Assembly (NCBI GenBank): GCA_029250275.1
Contig: JAPFBP010000008.1
Span: forward strand, 1-40,298
Length of the DNA stretch: 40,298 nt
Source: Candidatus Nitrosopumilus sp.
GTDB taxonomy: Archaea > Thermoproteota > Nitrososphaeria > Nitrososphaerales > Nitrosopumilaceae
Direction of reading: 5' to 3'
Shown here: positions 16,048-25,683 of the stretch, one piece after another
Position numbering within the stretch: position 1 is the stretch's first letter
Layout: each line of letters starts with the position of its first letter
Program-made: the position numbers and the translations under genes
Notes under the pieces: model-generated
What the model was told of the DNA's origin: nothing
What the model saw: only the letters and a program-made list of their open reading frames with translations
The model's database searches: none

Positions 16048-16278
16048 CTAAGATTCGTCGTCAGGAAAAGAAATGGCTAGGATATTATCTCCACGAAGTA
16101 ATATTTTTCCAAGTTTCTCATGCTTTTCTTCAGAAACATCTTCGGCATTATCTAATGAGAGATTCATATGAATATCAAAGTCTTTGAGAAAGCCCTGAAT
16201 AGTTTTAGTATTTCTCAATCTTAGTGAAACGACTTTATTTTTATTGTTACCCATTAATGTTGAAATCTCATCAGCCAT
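16048..16278 (-). CDS. Lsm/Sm-like RNA-binding protein
   Basis: This 76-aa protein has both Sm motifs. Sm1 is VSLRLRNTKTIQGFLKDFD through HMNLSLDNAEDV (about 17-48) and Sm2 is LGKILLRGDNILAISF (about 56-71), with the RGDNI signature. Archaeal Lsm proteins form ring heptamers that bind U-rich RNA and take part in RNA processing. The ATG is preceded by AAGTGAT, a Shine-Dalgarno-like match. The gene lies 26 nt after the rpoA stop on the same strand, so it probably shares the RNA polymerase transcript. Confidence 0.93.
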   Translation of the reverse strand: MADEISTLMGNNKNKVVSLRLRNTKTIQGFLKDFDIHMNLSLDNAEDVSEEKHEKLGKILLRGDNILAISFPDDES

Positions 16279-16304
16279 AATATCACTTAATTCTAACTTT
16301 ACTC

Positions 16305-19300
16305 CTATTTTTTCTTGCTTACTTGCATGTATAAGTCAACAGTACCACTTCCAATTGGAATGTTACTACCAACAATTACATTTTCAGTAATACCTTTGAG
16401 TTGTTCAACTTCGCCCATAAGTGCAGCACGTGCAATTGTTGGGACTGTAATTTCAAATGCTGCTCTTGCAAGAACACTATCTTTAGTACCAGCAATTCCA
16501 TGTCTACCAATTTGTTGCATGTATCCTCTGGAACACATCAAATCAGATACCAACATAATGTATCTATTATCAACTTCTAATCCTTGATCGCCCAAAGTAT
16601 GATTGAGTTCATTAATCAATGAATTTCTTGCAGCTTCAATTCCCAAAGTGCCTGCGATTTCAAAGACATTGTTTGTTCTGACATTCTTTTTATCAATACC
16701 TTTTACTTCAAGTACTTTAGCAATATTAGAACCAGTTGTTTGAATAACCCATTCATCATCTTTTTGAACTAATGTGACTCGTTCAATATCTGGAACTCCT
16801 TTAACAGTAGTGTTAAGAACTTTATTTCTAATTGCAATTGCAGTTGCAGTATCAGCTTCGTCTACCAAATTCAAAGTGATTAATTCGCCCGTAATTTCAA
16901 TTTTAAATTTCTTATTGGATGAAAGTGCTGCTTCTACTTCAGCAACAGAGCATCCTCTTTCTTTAAGTCTATTAGTACTCAAGATTAATTTGATATTTGT
17001 AGAATAATCTGTTTCGGTATCAGCAATCAATGCACTAACTTTAGTTTGTAATACATTGCGTGCAACTTCAATTGCCTTTTCTCGAGATTTCTTTGATTCT
17101 TCATCAAGGTAGATATCCATAGTTGGGGTAACAGGTTTCTTTCTAGCATCAACTAGTTCAATTAATCTTGGAAGACCCAATGTAACATTTCTTTCTTTAA
17201 TTCCTGCAAAGTGGAAAGTTCTCAAAGTCATCTGAGTGCCAGGTTCACCAATTGATTGTGCTGTAATTATTCCTACGGCTTGACCAGGTTCTACTTTGGC
17301 TTTATTATAAAGTGAAAGTCCTTTCTTACATACTGCTTCAACACCTTCTTTACTCAAGGTAGATTTGTGTAAGGCATCAATTAGAAGTTCAGTTAATCTT
17401 GGATTGAATGTCTTGGTGTATTTTTTAGTAAGAGTGTCCATTTCTTCTTTGGTTGCTTTCTTTCCAGAATCAGTCATTGTTTGTGATTCTGCTAATCTAG
17501 TTGCATTGAATGCTTCACCATGATCACTTTTTTGCACATCGATTCCATCTTCACCATATAGGAATTGAACAATGTGACCGTGTGGGTCTCTTACTGTTCC
17601 ATCATATTCTAATCTAATGTGTTCTAATGCGTTAATTAATCTACGTTGCATGTAACCACTTTGTTGTGTTCTAACTGCAGTATCTACTAGTCCTTCACGA
17701 CCACCCATTGCATGGAAGAAAAATTCTAAAGCAGTAAGACCTGTTCTATAATTTGATTTTACAAATCCATGTGCATCAGGATTACTATCATGTTCTGGAT
17801 AATGTGTTAATGCACGATTACTATAACCAAAACTCATTCTATTTCCTCTTCTTGATTGTTGCCCCAAAGCACCTGCCATCTGACCTACATTAAGAGCTGA
17901 ACCTCTGGCTCCAGTTGTAGCCATAATTTTACCAGCATTACTATCATCAAGAGAATCATTTGCAGTAGCTCCTGCTTTTTCTCTTGCTTTACCTAATTCA
18001 TTAACAATGTATGCCTCTAATGCTTCTTCAGCCTTCATACCTCTTGTTAGTTTTAGAGTTCCTTTTTCATATTGATCACTCAAATCAGATACAGTATCAT
18101 AAGTTGCTTGAATATCATCTAGAATTTGTTGTACATTCTTTTCTGGTACTTCAAGATCACCATATCCATAACTGAAACCATAATGGGTGATGAATTGTTT
18201 TACCATAATGAGAATAGAGTTTAAGAAACTTTTGCCAACTTCATTACCGTAATCTTTTGTAATTCTGTGCAAGACACTTTCTGGCTCTTCAGCACCAATG
18301 GATGTTTTGTCAATAACGCCGCTAATTAATTCACCATTTTTAATCACAACATCTTTTTCTGGACCTTTTGTTCCTTTTGACCATTTTGATGTAAGGACAT
18401 AGTTGAAGTCTTTTGGAAGGAATAATGAGAATAATTGTTTTCCAGTGTATGCAGGTCCATCTTTTGTTTTAGTTCCAGGTTTTGGAAGTGCATCAGTGTA
18501 ACCACCAAGCATTGCATAGTTTGAAAATTCTTGAACAGATAGAGTAGTATCATCTTTAGTTAGAAGATATGCACCAGTTACAAAGTCTCTTAGTGCTCCA
18601 ATAATTGGGCCCCCATATCTTGGAGAAATCAATTGGTCTTGAACTCTCATCAAAAGAATTGCTTCTGCTCTTGCCTCCTCACTTTGAGGAACGTGAAGAT
18701 TCATTTCATCACCATCAAAGTCTGCGTTGTATGGTGGACATACAGAAGGATGTAATCTGAAAGTTTTGCCTGGAAGTACCCTTACATAATGAGCCATGAT
18801 AGACATTTGGTGGAGTGATGGCTGTCTGTTAAACATGACAATATCACCATCTGAAAGATGTCTTTCAATCAAATATCCAACCTCAAGGGTTTCAGCAATT
18901 GTAGAACGATCTTCTACGAAATCTAATCTAATCTTTACACCATCTGGTCTTACAATATAGTTTACACCAGGATGATTTTCAGGTCCATTGATTACTAATT
19001 TTCTCATTCTGTCAATGTTCCAATCAGTAACAATTTCAGGAATAGTTAGTTTCATTGCAACTTGTTCAGGAACTCCAACTTCAGATAAATCCAAGTTAGG
19101 ATCTGGTGAAATTACAGTTCTACTAGAAAAGTCAACTCTCTTTCCAGATAATGAACCTCTAAATCTTCCTTCTTTTCCTTTTAGTCTTTGAGTTAATGTT
19201 TTGAGTGGACGTCCAGAACGATGATGTGCTTGAGGAATTCCAGAAACTTCGTTATCAAAGTATGTTGTAGCGTGATATTGTAACAAGTCAACTAAATCTT

Positions 19301-20096
19301 GAACAATTAATGGTGGAGTTCCGGCTTCTTTACTTTCCTTTAATCTTTGATTAACTCTAATGATATCTACCATTTTGTGTGTTAAATCATCTTCAGATCT
19401 AATTCCAGTTTCAAGAATAATTGAAGGTCTAACAGTTACAGGTGGAACAGGTAATGCTTGTAGAATGAACCATTCTGGTCTAGCAGTGATTGGATCATAA
19501 GATAACAGTGTTAAATCTTCATCAAGAATTTGTGTAAATCTTTCTCTAATTGTGATTGGTAATAATCTATGTTCACCAATTTCGGTTTTCTCTACAAAAA
19601 TTGTTGGTTTTGTAAAGACTAATTCGTATTGGGTTTTTCCACAGTGAGGACATTCTTTTGCTTTTTTAGCCTTTTCAATAATTTGTTCTGGAATACGCTT
19701 TTGTGAAATTACAGTATAAGCTGCATGTTTATCTTTAATTTTTTGAAATGAATTAAGATCTTCTTGAGGCACTTTAAGTCTGGCACATGAACGACATGTT
19801 GATTGTAATAATTTGTAAATATTGTCAATAAATGCAATGTGTAAAATTGGTTCTGCAAGTTCAATATGTCCAAAATGTCCAGGACATCTTGCGGCAGTAT
19901 TTCCACATGTAAGACATTTTTGTCCAGGCTCAAGTGTTCCAAGTCTACCATCCATAAGACCTCCTTGTACAGGCATTCCATCTTCATCATATGTTTCAGG
20001 AGCAGTGATTTCTGCTACAGAGTATTTTCTAATTTCAGTTGGTGACCATACTGAAAATCGAATTCCATCAATTGCTTTAATTGCTTGAACAGACAT
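16305..20096 (-). CDS. rpoA: DNA-directed RNA polymerase subunit A (fused A' and A'')
   Basis: This is the largest RNA polymerase subunit (1263 aa) as one uninterrupted chain; most other archaea encode A' and A'' in two genes. N-terminal zinc ligands are CLTCG...CPGHFGH (about 59-76) and CRSC/CPHCG. The catalytic magnesium loop NADFDGDEMNLH is near residues 455-466. The bridge-helix/trigger-loop region GQAVGIITAQSIGEPGTQM (about 935-953) lies in what would be A''. The A'' C-terminal region reaches SKKK at the end. The ATG overlaps the rpoB TAA by 1 nt and a GGAG sequence sits about 10 nt upstream, so translation is coupled. Confidence 0.98.
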   Translation of the reverse strand: MSVQAIKAIDGIRFSVWSPTEIRKYSVAEITAPETYDEDGMPVQGGLMDGRLGTLEPGQKCLTCGNTAARCPGHFGHIELAEPILHIAFIDNIYKLLQSTCRSCARLKVPQEDLNSFQKIKDKHAAYTVISQKRIPEQIIEKAKKAKECPHCGKTQYELVFTKPTIFVEKTEIGEHRLLPITIRERFTQILDEDLTLLSYDPITARPEWFILQALPVPPVTVRPSIILETGIRSEDDLTHKMVDIIRVNQRLKESKEAGTPPLIVQDLVDLLQYHATTYFDNEVSGIPQAHHRSGRPLKTLTQRLKGKEGRFRGSLSGKRVDFSSRTVISPDPNLDLSEVGVPEQVAMKLTIPEIVTDWNIDRMRKLVINGPENHPGVNYIVRPDGVKIRLDFVEDRSTIAETLEVGYLIERHLSDGDIVMFNRQPSLHQMSIMAHYVRVLPGKTFRLHPSVCPPYNADFDGDEMNLHVPQSEEARAEAILLMRVQDQLISPRYGGPIIGALRDFVTGAYLLTKDDTTLSVQEFSNYAMLGGYTDALPKPGTKTKDGPAYTGKQLFSLFLPKDFNYVLTSKWSKGTKGPEKDVVIKNGELISGVIDKTSIGAEEPESVLHRITKDYGNEVGKSFLNSILIMVKQFITHYGFSYGYGDLEVPEKNVQQILDDIQATYDTVSDLSDQYEKGTLKLTRGMKAEEALEAYIVNELGKAREKAGATANDSLDDSNAGKIMATTGARGSALNVGQMAGALGQQSRRGNRMSFGYSNRALTHYPEHDSNPDAHGFVKSNYRTGLTALEFFFHAMGGREGLVDTAVRTQQSGYMQRRLINALEHIRLEYDGTVRDPHGHIVQFLYGEDGIDVQKSDHGEAFNATRLAESQTMTDSGKKATKEEMDTLTKKYTKTFNPRLTELLIDALHKSTLSKEGVEAVCKKGLSLYNKAKVEPGQAVGIITAQSIGEPGTQMTLRTFHFAGIKERNVTLGLPRLIELVDARKKPVTPTMDIYLDEESKKSREKAIEVARNVLQTKVSALIADTETDYSTNIKLILSTNRLKERGCSVAEVEAALSSNKKFKIEITGELITLNLVDEADTATAIAIRNKVLNTTVKGVPDIERVTLVQKDDEWVIQTTGSNIAKVLEVKGIDKKNVRTNNVFEIAGTLGIEAARNSLINELNHTLGDQGLEVDNRYIMLVSDLMCSRGYMQQIGRHGIAGTKDSVLARAAFEITVPTIARAALMGEVEQLKGITENVIVGSNIPIGSGTVDLYMQVSKKK

Positions 20097-23000
20097 TAAA
20101 TTTTCTCCTTGATCAATAATCTTGGTGCAATGTTAAGACTTTGCATTTCTTGTAACAATAATTTGAATGCATAAGCAACAGACACAGAAGATACTTTGGC
20201 TTTATCACCACAAACTCTGCAAACGTATTTTCTTTGTTTAACATCATGATATGCAACTAGACCGCATCTTTCACATACAAAAATATCAGACTTGTCAGAC
20301 TCATCTAACAATCTATCTTTAAGAATCATTGAAGCACCATATGCAATTAAGCAATCTCTCTCCATTTCACCAAATCTTAATCCGCCACCTCTTGCTCTTC
20401 CTTCAGTTGGTTGTTTGGTTAACATTTGAACTTGTCCACGAGCTCTTGCATGGATTTTATCTGCAACCATGTGGTGTAGTTTTTGATAATATACAACTCC
20501 AATGAATACATCTACTGGAAATGCTTTTCCAGTTCTACCATCATACATTGTTTCTTTACCAGAATATTCAAAACCGTGTGCATCCATTACTTCTTTAACT
20601 TCAGGCATTTTTTCTCCCACAAATGCAGAACCGTCAAATCTTTTTCCACGTAATGCAGCTGCTTTACCACAGATAGATTCCATCATCATCCCAACTGTCA
20701 TTCTTGAAGGGAATGCATGGGGATTAATCAAAACATCTGGAGACATTCCTTCTGCAGTATAAGGCAAGTCTTCAGCTTTAGCTAAAATTCCAAGTACACC
20801 TTTTTGTCCATGTCTTGATGCAAATTTATCACCAATTTCAGGGATTCTCATGTCTCTTGCTCTAATTTTGTACATTTTTCCGCCTTCATTTGATTGAGTC
20901 ATAACTACAGTGTCGATTACTCCAGTTTCAGATGGTCTTACACCAATAGAAGTATCTCGTCTGTATGGACCAGAAGATTCGAATTCTCTATACTCTTCCA
21001 TAAATCTTGGAGGGCTAGTTTTTCCAATTAAAATATCTCCGCCTTTAACTGGAGATTCAGATGCAACTACACCATCATCTTCAAGTAATCTGTATGCACG
21101 TTCACCTTTGTAACCTCTTATGTTATCTTCAGCGTTTGGAATTTCAAATCTATCACGCATTCCGCCAGGATATTGTTTTGCTTCAGCATCATAAATTCTA
21201 AAGAAGAAAGTTCTACCTAATCCTCTATCAACTGATGATTGACTTAATACAATTGCATCTTCAATGTTGTAACCATCAAATGGTAATACTGCAACAATAC
21301 AATTCTGGCCGGCTGGTCTATCTTCCAATCCTAAAAGCTTCATTGCTTTTGTATTAACAATCGGAACTTGAGGATATAACATAAGGTGTTGTCTAACATA
21401 TGTACTGGTATTCATCATAGGTGTTGAAAATCCTAAACTTTGTTTTGCCATTGCAGATTCGTATGTGTTTCTTGGAGATTGATTGTGTTCAGGATATGGA
21501 ATGATGGAAGCTCCTGCACCCAATATTGATGGTGTGAATACTTCCAAATGAGTGTGTTTCTTTGTATCTTTTTCATCCAAAGCGACATAGCAATTTTCTT
21601 CTTCATTTGCATCAAGCACTTCCAAGATTCCCATTCTCAAAAGATCAGTCCAAGAAAGTAATTTCTTTGAAATTTTATCTAGTAATTCTGAAGTTAGTAA
21701 TGATTTGTTATCTTTGATAATAATTAATGGGCGTAGTACTCTACCTGCATTACAATTAACATATAGTCTTCTTGTTGAGCCTTCAATTTCTGATTTATGG
21801 AATGATATTCCAACATGAGGATGAATTTTTGAATTTCTTCTTAATTCTCTAAGGGATTGTGCTAATTCTCCGCCATCTTTGTAATATCCAATTAATCGTC
21901 CATCTACGAATACTCTAGTTCCATCTTTTTTCAAATCTTCTTTTGCATCAAAGAAATGTACAGTTCCAAGATCAAAGAGTTTTTCTACAATTTCTTCAGA
22001 TTGGACATTTACAGAAATAATTCCAGATAATGCCAAATTTTTCACCAAACCGCAGTTTGAACCTTCAGGAGTTTCACTTGGACAAATTCTTCCAAAATGA
22101 GTTGAATGTAAATCTCGAGCTTCAAAGTTTGGTTGAGTTCTACTTAATGGAGATTGAATTCGTCTGAGATGGCTAATTGTTGAAAGGTAATTAGTTCTAT
22201 CAAGTAGTTGCGTGACACCTACACGTCCTCGTCCCCAGTTTCCAGTTGCAATAGCATTGTTTAGTTTATCAGTGATAATTCCCGGACGAATTGCTGCAGC
22301 AACTGCATTAATTCCACGTTTTTGACCAGAACGTTCTAGTTGATATTTCATATCTCTAACCAAATTTCTAAATGCAGTTCTAAATAGATCTGCTAACATT
22401 TGTCCTGCAAATTTGATTACTTTATTTCCATAATGATCTTTATCGTCAGGAGTAATCCAACCAAGTTTTAATTCTAATAATTTACAAGCTGCTTCTCCCA
22501 AGAACTGGGCTTTTTCTTTTCTGTTTTCGGGATGTTTACCTAAGTGTGGTAAGAGTCCCCAATCAAGTAATGTCTCAGCACGTTTTATCTGAAATTCCTC
22601 TAACATTCCAGGTGCAATTCTTTTACTGATATAGACAATTGCATCTTTTGATGTTGGCACATCACCTGCTTTCTCAAATGAACCTTCTAATTCATTTTGA
22701 ATTTGATCAACTAATGAAACGACAGATGCAATTTCTCTATCAGATTCTAATCCAAGTGCTCTCATTAATGTGACAACTGGAATATCAACTGGAGAACCAG
22801 GAATTCTAGCAACAATCAATCCATCGTTTTTCATGACAAGTTCTAGTTTTGCACGATAACCTACAATTGAAGAATATACCTTGGCTTTGAAAATAATGTT
22901 TCCACCAATAGTTTCTCTATCCACAATTATTTTATTATAAGAAAGATCTTCTAATCCAACAATTACACGCTCTGAACCATTGATGATAAAGTAACCACCA

Positions 23001-23443
23001 GGATCACTTGGATCTTCTCCATGTTCAATTAATTTTTGAGTAGAAAAATTATTTAAGATACAAGCATTTGATTTTGCCATAACTGGTACATCTCCAATAT
23101 GTACAAATCTAGATTCTAAAATTTTCCCATCTTCTATAACACTTGCTTCCATCATAATTGGTGCAGAGTAAGAAACATTTCTCAATCTTGCCTCAGCTGG
23201 AGTGATGTGAGTGATTGAACCGTCAAGCTCCATCATTCTTGGCTGTTGAAGTTTTACTTTACCTAGTTGAATCTTGTAAGGATACTCTGCATTTTCAATA
23301 TCAATTTGTCCAACTTCATCAACAATACTTTGAAGTCCTCTTTCTAAAAATTCATCAAATGAGTTTAAATGTTGACGTGCTATACCTTCACGTTTTAAGA
23401 TATCTTGAATTATTGGCCATCTTTTAGTTGAAGGATCTGCCAT
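20096..23443 (-). CDS. rpoB: DNA-directed RNA polymerase subunit B (unsplit)
   Basis: This is the second-largest RNA polymerase subunit (1115 aa), in one piece rather than split into B' and B''. Conserved parts include SETPEGSNCGLVKNLA (fork region), KFASRHGQKGVLG (near 880) and GGGLRFGEMERDCLIAYGAS near the C-terminus. A C-terminal zinc ribbon has ligands CERCG (about 1056) and CRVCG (about 1074). It starts immediately after the rpoH stop (TAA-ATG) and overlaps rpoA by 1 nt, as expected for the rpoH-rpoB-rpoA operon. Confidence 0.98.
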   Translation of the reverse strand: MADPSTKRWPIIQDILKREGIARQHLNSFDEFLERGLQSIVDEVGQIDIENAEYPYKIQLGKVKLQQPRMMELDGSITHITPAEARLRNVSYSAPIMMEASVIEDGKILESRFVHIGDVPVMAKSNACILNNFSTQKLIEHGEDPSDPGGYFIINGSERVIVGLEDLSYNKIIVDRETIGGNIIFKAKVYSSIVGYRAKLELVMKNDGLIVARIPGSPVDIPVVTLMRALGLESDREIASVVSLVDQIQNELEGSFEKAGDVPTSKDAIVYISKRIAPGMLEEFQIKRAETLLDWGLLPHLGKHPENRKEKAQFLGEAACKLLELKLGWITPDDKDHYGNKVIKFAGQMLADLFRTAFRNLVRDMKYQLERSGQKRGINAVAAAIRPGIITDKLNNAIATGNWGRGRVGVTQLLDRTNYLSTISHLRRIQSPLSRTQPNFEARDLHSTHFGRICPSETPEGSNCGLVKNLALSGIISVNVQSEEIVEKLFDLGTVHFFDAKEDLKKDGTRVFVDGRLIGYYKDGGELAQSLRELRRNSKIHPHVGISFHKSEIEGSTRRLYVNCNAGRVLRPLIIIKDNKSLLTSELLDKISKKLLSWTDLLRMGILEVLDANEEENCYVALDEKDTKKHTHLEVFTPSILGAGASIIPYPEHNQSPRNTYESAMAKQSLGFSTPMMNTSTYVRQHLMLYPQVPIVNTKAMKLLGLEDRPAGQNCIVAVLPFDGYNIEDAIVLSQSSVDRGLGRTFFFRIYDAEAKQYPGGMRDRFEIPNAEDNIRGYKGERAYRLLEDDGVVASESPVKGGDILIGKTSPPRFMEEYREFESSGPYRRDTSIGVRPSETGVIDTVVMTQSNEGGKMYKIRARDMRIPEIGDKFASRHGQKGVLGILAKAEDLPYTAEGMSPDVLINPHAFPSRMTVGMMMESICGKAAALRGKRFDGSAFVGEKMPEVKEVMDAHGFEYSGKETMYDGRTGKAFPVDVFIGVVYYQKLHHMVADKIHARARGQVQMLTKQPTEGRARGGGLRFGEMERDCLIAYGASMILKDRLLDESDKSDIFVCERCGLVAYHDVKQRKYVCRVCGDKAKVSSVSVAYAFKLLLQEMQSLNIAPRLLIKEKI

Positions 23444-23695
23444 TTAGACTTCCACCACATATCGATAATACAGGCTTTCACCAGCAGTTGAACTTGTTCG
23501 AGTGATCTTAATCACATCTCCTGGTTTTACACCTAGTCCCAAAATTGCAGGATCATTGGCAAAAATTAATGGTAATTCAGTTGGCTTACAATTGTATTTT
23601 TTTAAAATTTCTTCACCTTCTTGTTTAGTCATAATTTCATGTTTTGGAACATAGATATGATCAGGTACTAGAACTTGATTTTTCTTAGTTGCCAT
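23444..23695 (-). CDS. rpoH: DNA-directed RNA polymerase subunit H
   Basis: Subunit H (83 aa) is the archaeal counterpart of eukaryotic Rpb5's C-terminal domain, in the lower jaw of RNA polymerase. Family landmarks are LVPDHIYVPKHEIMT near the N-terminus, LPLIFANDPAILGLGVKPGDVIKI (in two parts) in the centre and SLYYRYVVEV at the end. The ATG is preceded by a strong GGAGG Shine-Dalgarno sequence, unlike most genes here. An upstream TATA-like run (about 23772-23782, minus strand) would give a leader of about 60 nt. It is first in the polymerase operon. Confidence 0.97.
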   Translation of the reverse strand: MATKKNQVLVPDHIYVPKHEIMTKQEGEEILKKYNCKPTELPLIFANDPAILGLGVKPGDVIKITRTSSTAGESLYYRYVVEV

Positions 23696-23874
23696 TTACA
23701 AAGCCTCCATATTGAACATCAAATGTAACAAAAAATAATACACACAAACTGTCAAAAATTCGCTTTCTGGTTAATATATATGTAATTTCAACTTTATCAG
23801 AAAACACTATTTTTTCTATTTTGTCAATAAATTTTTTCGCAACCTTAAATAGTCCAAATTTAGGCGTAAAAATA
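23696..23874. promoter_or_regulatory. divergent promoter region rpoH / PEFG-CTERM gene 1
   Basis: The interval separates the minus-strand RNA polymerase operon from the plus-strand surface-protein cluster. TTAAATAG at 23845-23852 is 27 nt before the ATG at 23875, indicating a leaderless surface-protein gene. A TATA-like ATATATAT-rich stretch near 23772-23782 would serve rpoH in the other direction. Confidence 0.45.
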
Positions 23875-24696
23875 ATGAAATCACATTTGACGATGTTTGC
23901 CTTAACTGCAATTTTATTTGCAAGTATTGGTATGGCACCAGCATTTGGACAAATACAAAGCTCGATTGTTGTTACTACAGACAAATCTTCCTATTCAGAA
24001 GGTGAAACAATCTTAGTAACAGGTGAAGTAAGAGATCTATATTCAGGAACTCCAGTAAGTTTGATTGTAAAGAATGACAATGCAATTGTTGCTCTTGCTC
24101 AATTAACAATAGGTGCTGACAAAAAATTCAGTACCGAATTTATTGCGGGTGGAACAATGAGAACATCCGGAACTTATGTAGTTGAAGCAACATATGGAAA
24201 TCGTGTAGCTACAACATCATTTGAATTTGGAGGATCTATAATTGCACCAACTGACAAACCTTCCAGAGTAACTGATACAACAGTTTCAATTGAAGGTTCT
24301 AGTGATTTAATAGGATACAAGATCACAGGCGGAAAACTACTAAACATTATGCCTGATGTAGATGCAAAGTCACTGATCATATCTATTGATGCTACAAGCG
24401 ATGGTTCACTTACACTCACAATCCCTAGATCTATATTGGATGCAACAATGAACGGTGTAGATGACGACTTTTTCATCTTAATTGATGGAGAAGAAGTAGA
24501 CTTTGAAGAAACAACCTCTTCAACAGATAGAATACTCACCATAGCATTCCCAGCAGGTGCTGAAGAGATTGAAATAATTGGAACATTTGTAGTCCCAGAG
24601 TTTGGTACAATCGCAGCCATGATTCTAGCAGTAGCAATTATCTCAATAATTGCAGTATCTGCAAAATCAAAACTTAGTATTATACCAAGATACTAA
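23875..24696 (+). CDS. PEFG-CTERM surface protein 1
   Basis: This 273-aa secreted protein has a Sec-type signal peptide (MKSHLTMFALTAILFASIGM...APAFGQ). An Ig-like domain (about 30-120, SYSEGETILVTGEV ... TSGTYVVEATYG) is followed by a second beta domain ending FPAGAEEIEIIGTFV. The C-terminus is PEFG (241-244), a hydrophobic helix and a short basic tail, which is the thaumarchaeal PEFG-CTERM sorting signal processed by an archaeosortase. A longer frame begins at 23821, but the ATG at 23875 has a TATA box 27 nt upstream. Function is probably in the cell envelope. First of four tandem paralogues. Confidence 0.88.
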   Translation: MKSHLTMFALTAILFASIGMAPAFGQIQSSIVVTTDKSSYSEGETILVTGEVRDLYSGTPVSLIVKNDNAIVALAQLTIGADKKFSTEFIAGGTMRTSGTYVVEATYGNRVATTSFEFGGSIIAPTDKPSRVTDTTVSIEGSSDLIGYKITGGKLLNIMPDVDAKSLIISIDATSDGSLTLTIPRSILDATMNGVDDDFFILIDGEEVDFEETTSSTDRILTIAFPAGAEEIEIIGTFVVPEFGTIAAMILAVAIISIIAVSAKSKLSIIPRY

Positions 24697-24715
24697 ATTT
24701 CATCTTTTTTTCTCT

Positions 24716-24726
24716 TTTTAAATATA
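24716..24726 (+). promoter_or_regulatory. TATA box of PEFG-CTERM gene 2
   Basis: A TTTTTAAATATA-type box lies about 37 nt before the ATG at 24758, predicting a short leader containing GGGTGA, a good Shine-Dalgarno match, 7 nt before the ATG. The same promoter block recurs before gene 3 (25642-25653). Confidence 0.5.
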
Positions 24727-24757
24727 CATAAATAACAATAATGTTGGGTGAAAATAG

Positions 24758-25618
24758 ATGAATTTTAAACGTTCTACAACATCAATGGCAATAGCCCTCA
24801 TGGCACTGTCATTAGTTTCAATGACTTCAATTCAACAAGAAGCTTTTGCTCAAAATCAGGGAATGTCTATTACAGCAACAACTGAAAAAGTAGGAGACAC
24901 AATTACTGTCACAGGTAAAACGGTTTCAGATTATACAGATGTCACATTCACCGTAATATCTCCAAGTGGAAATAACGTAGTAGGTATTGATCAAATATCT
25001 CCTGATAATGATGGCAATTTTGCTATAACATTTACAATCAGTTCAGGTTGGAAAGAAAATGGATTTTATTCCATAAAAGCAAAACAAGGCACATCATCAT
25101 TGTATGAATTAGAAGTACTTGTTGAAGTAACAAACGGCATAACTCTAAGAAGCACTTCTGTAACTGAATCTAATTTAGAAACAGGGATTTTCACACCAAG
25201 TGAAAACAATGCTGCAAGAAATGCAGGAATCACCCTTGATGCAATAGTTATCGAGGATGGTTCTACAATGTTTGAAGTTACGGGAACAACTGACAGAATG
25301 AGTCAAGATATCACATTAAAGGTGGTTGCACCAAATGGTAATGTGGTAAAAGTGGCTCAAGTGTCACCAATGCTTAGTGGAGAATTCTCAGCTGAAATCA
25401 CAGTAGGTGGATCATTATGGAAACAAGATGGTTTTTACACTGTAACTGTACAACAATTTAACGATCCAAAATATACTGCTTCAACTGAAGTAGAGATCTT
25501 AGACGGAGTTGTAGTACCAGAATTTGGTACAATCGCAGCTATGATTCTAGCAGTAGCAATTATCTCAATAATTGCAGTCTCTGCAAAGTCAAGACTTAGC
25601 ATCATCCCAAGATACTAA
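24758..25618 (+). CDS. PEFG-CTERM surface protein 2 (two Ig-like domains)
   Basis: This 286-aa secreted protein has a signal peptide (to about residue 31, EAFAQ). It contains two copies of the Ig-like domain: about 35-125 (VGDTITVTGK ... GWKENGFYSIKAKQG) and about 160-245 (STMFEVTGTTDR ... LWKQDGFYTVTVQQ). In its sister genes the second position is a different beta domain, so domain exchange has occurred. It ends with the PEFG-CTERM anchor (PEFG at 254-257). The start ATG has a GGGTGA Shine-Dalgarno sequence 7 nt upstream. Probably exported, then trimmed and anchored at the membrane or S-layer by thaumarchaeosortase. Confidence 0.88.
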   Translation: MNFKRSTTSMAIALMALSLVSMTSIQQEAFAQNQGMSITATTEKVGDTITVTGKTVSDYTDVTFTVISPSGNNVVGIDQISPDNDGNFAITFTISSGWKENGFYSIKAKQGTSSLYELEVLVEVTNGITLRSTSVTESNLETGIFTPSENNAARNAGITLDAIVIEDGSTMFEVTGTTDRMSQDITLKVVAPNGNVVKVAQVSPMLSGEFSAEITVGGSLWKQDGFYTVTVQQFNDPKYTASTEVEILDGVVVPEFGTIAAMILAVAIISIIAVSAKSRLSIIPRY

Positions 25619-25645
25619 AAGTCACACAACTTTTTTCTATTTTTA
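25617..25645 (+). terminator. terminator after PEFG-CTERM gene 2
   Basis: AAAAGT/ACTTTT form a 6-bp stem around CACACA, followed by T6 and then another T5 run. The same 30-nt block is repeated after gene 3. Confidence 0.6.
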
Positions 25646-25683
25646 AGTATACATAAATAGAGATGGGTGTAAATCGCAACAAG

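Noticed and set aside
23685-23984. 99-aa minus-strand frame upstream of rpoH
   Set aside because: It covers the divergent promoter and the signal peptide of PEFG gene 1 and has no recognisable protein features.
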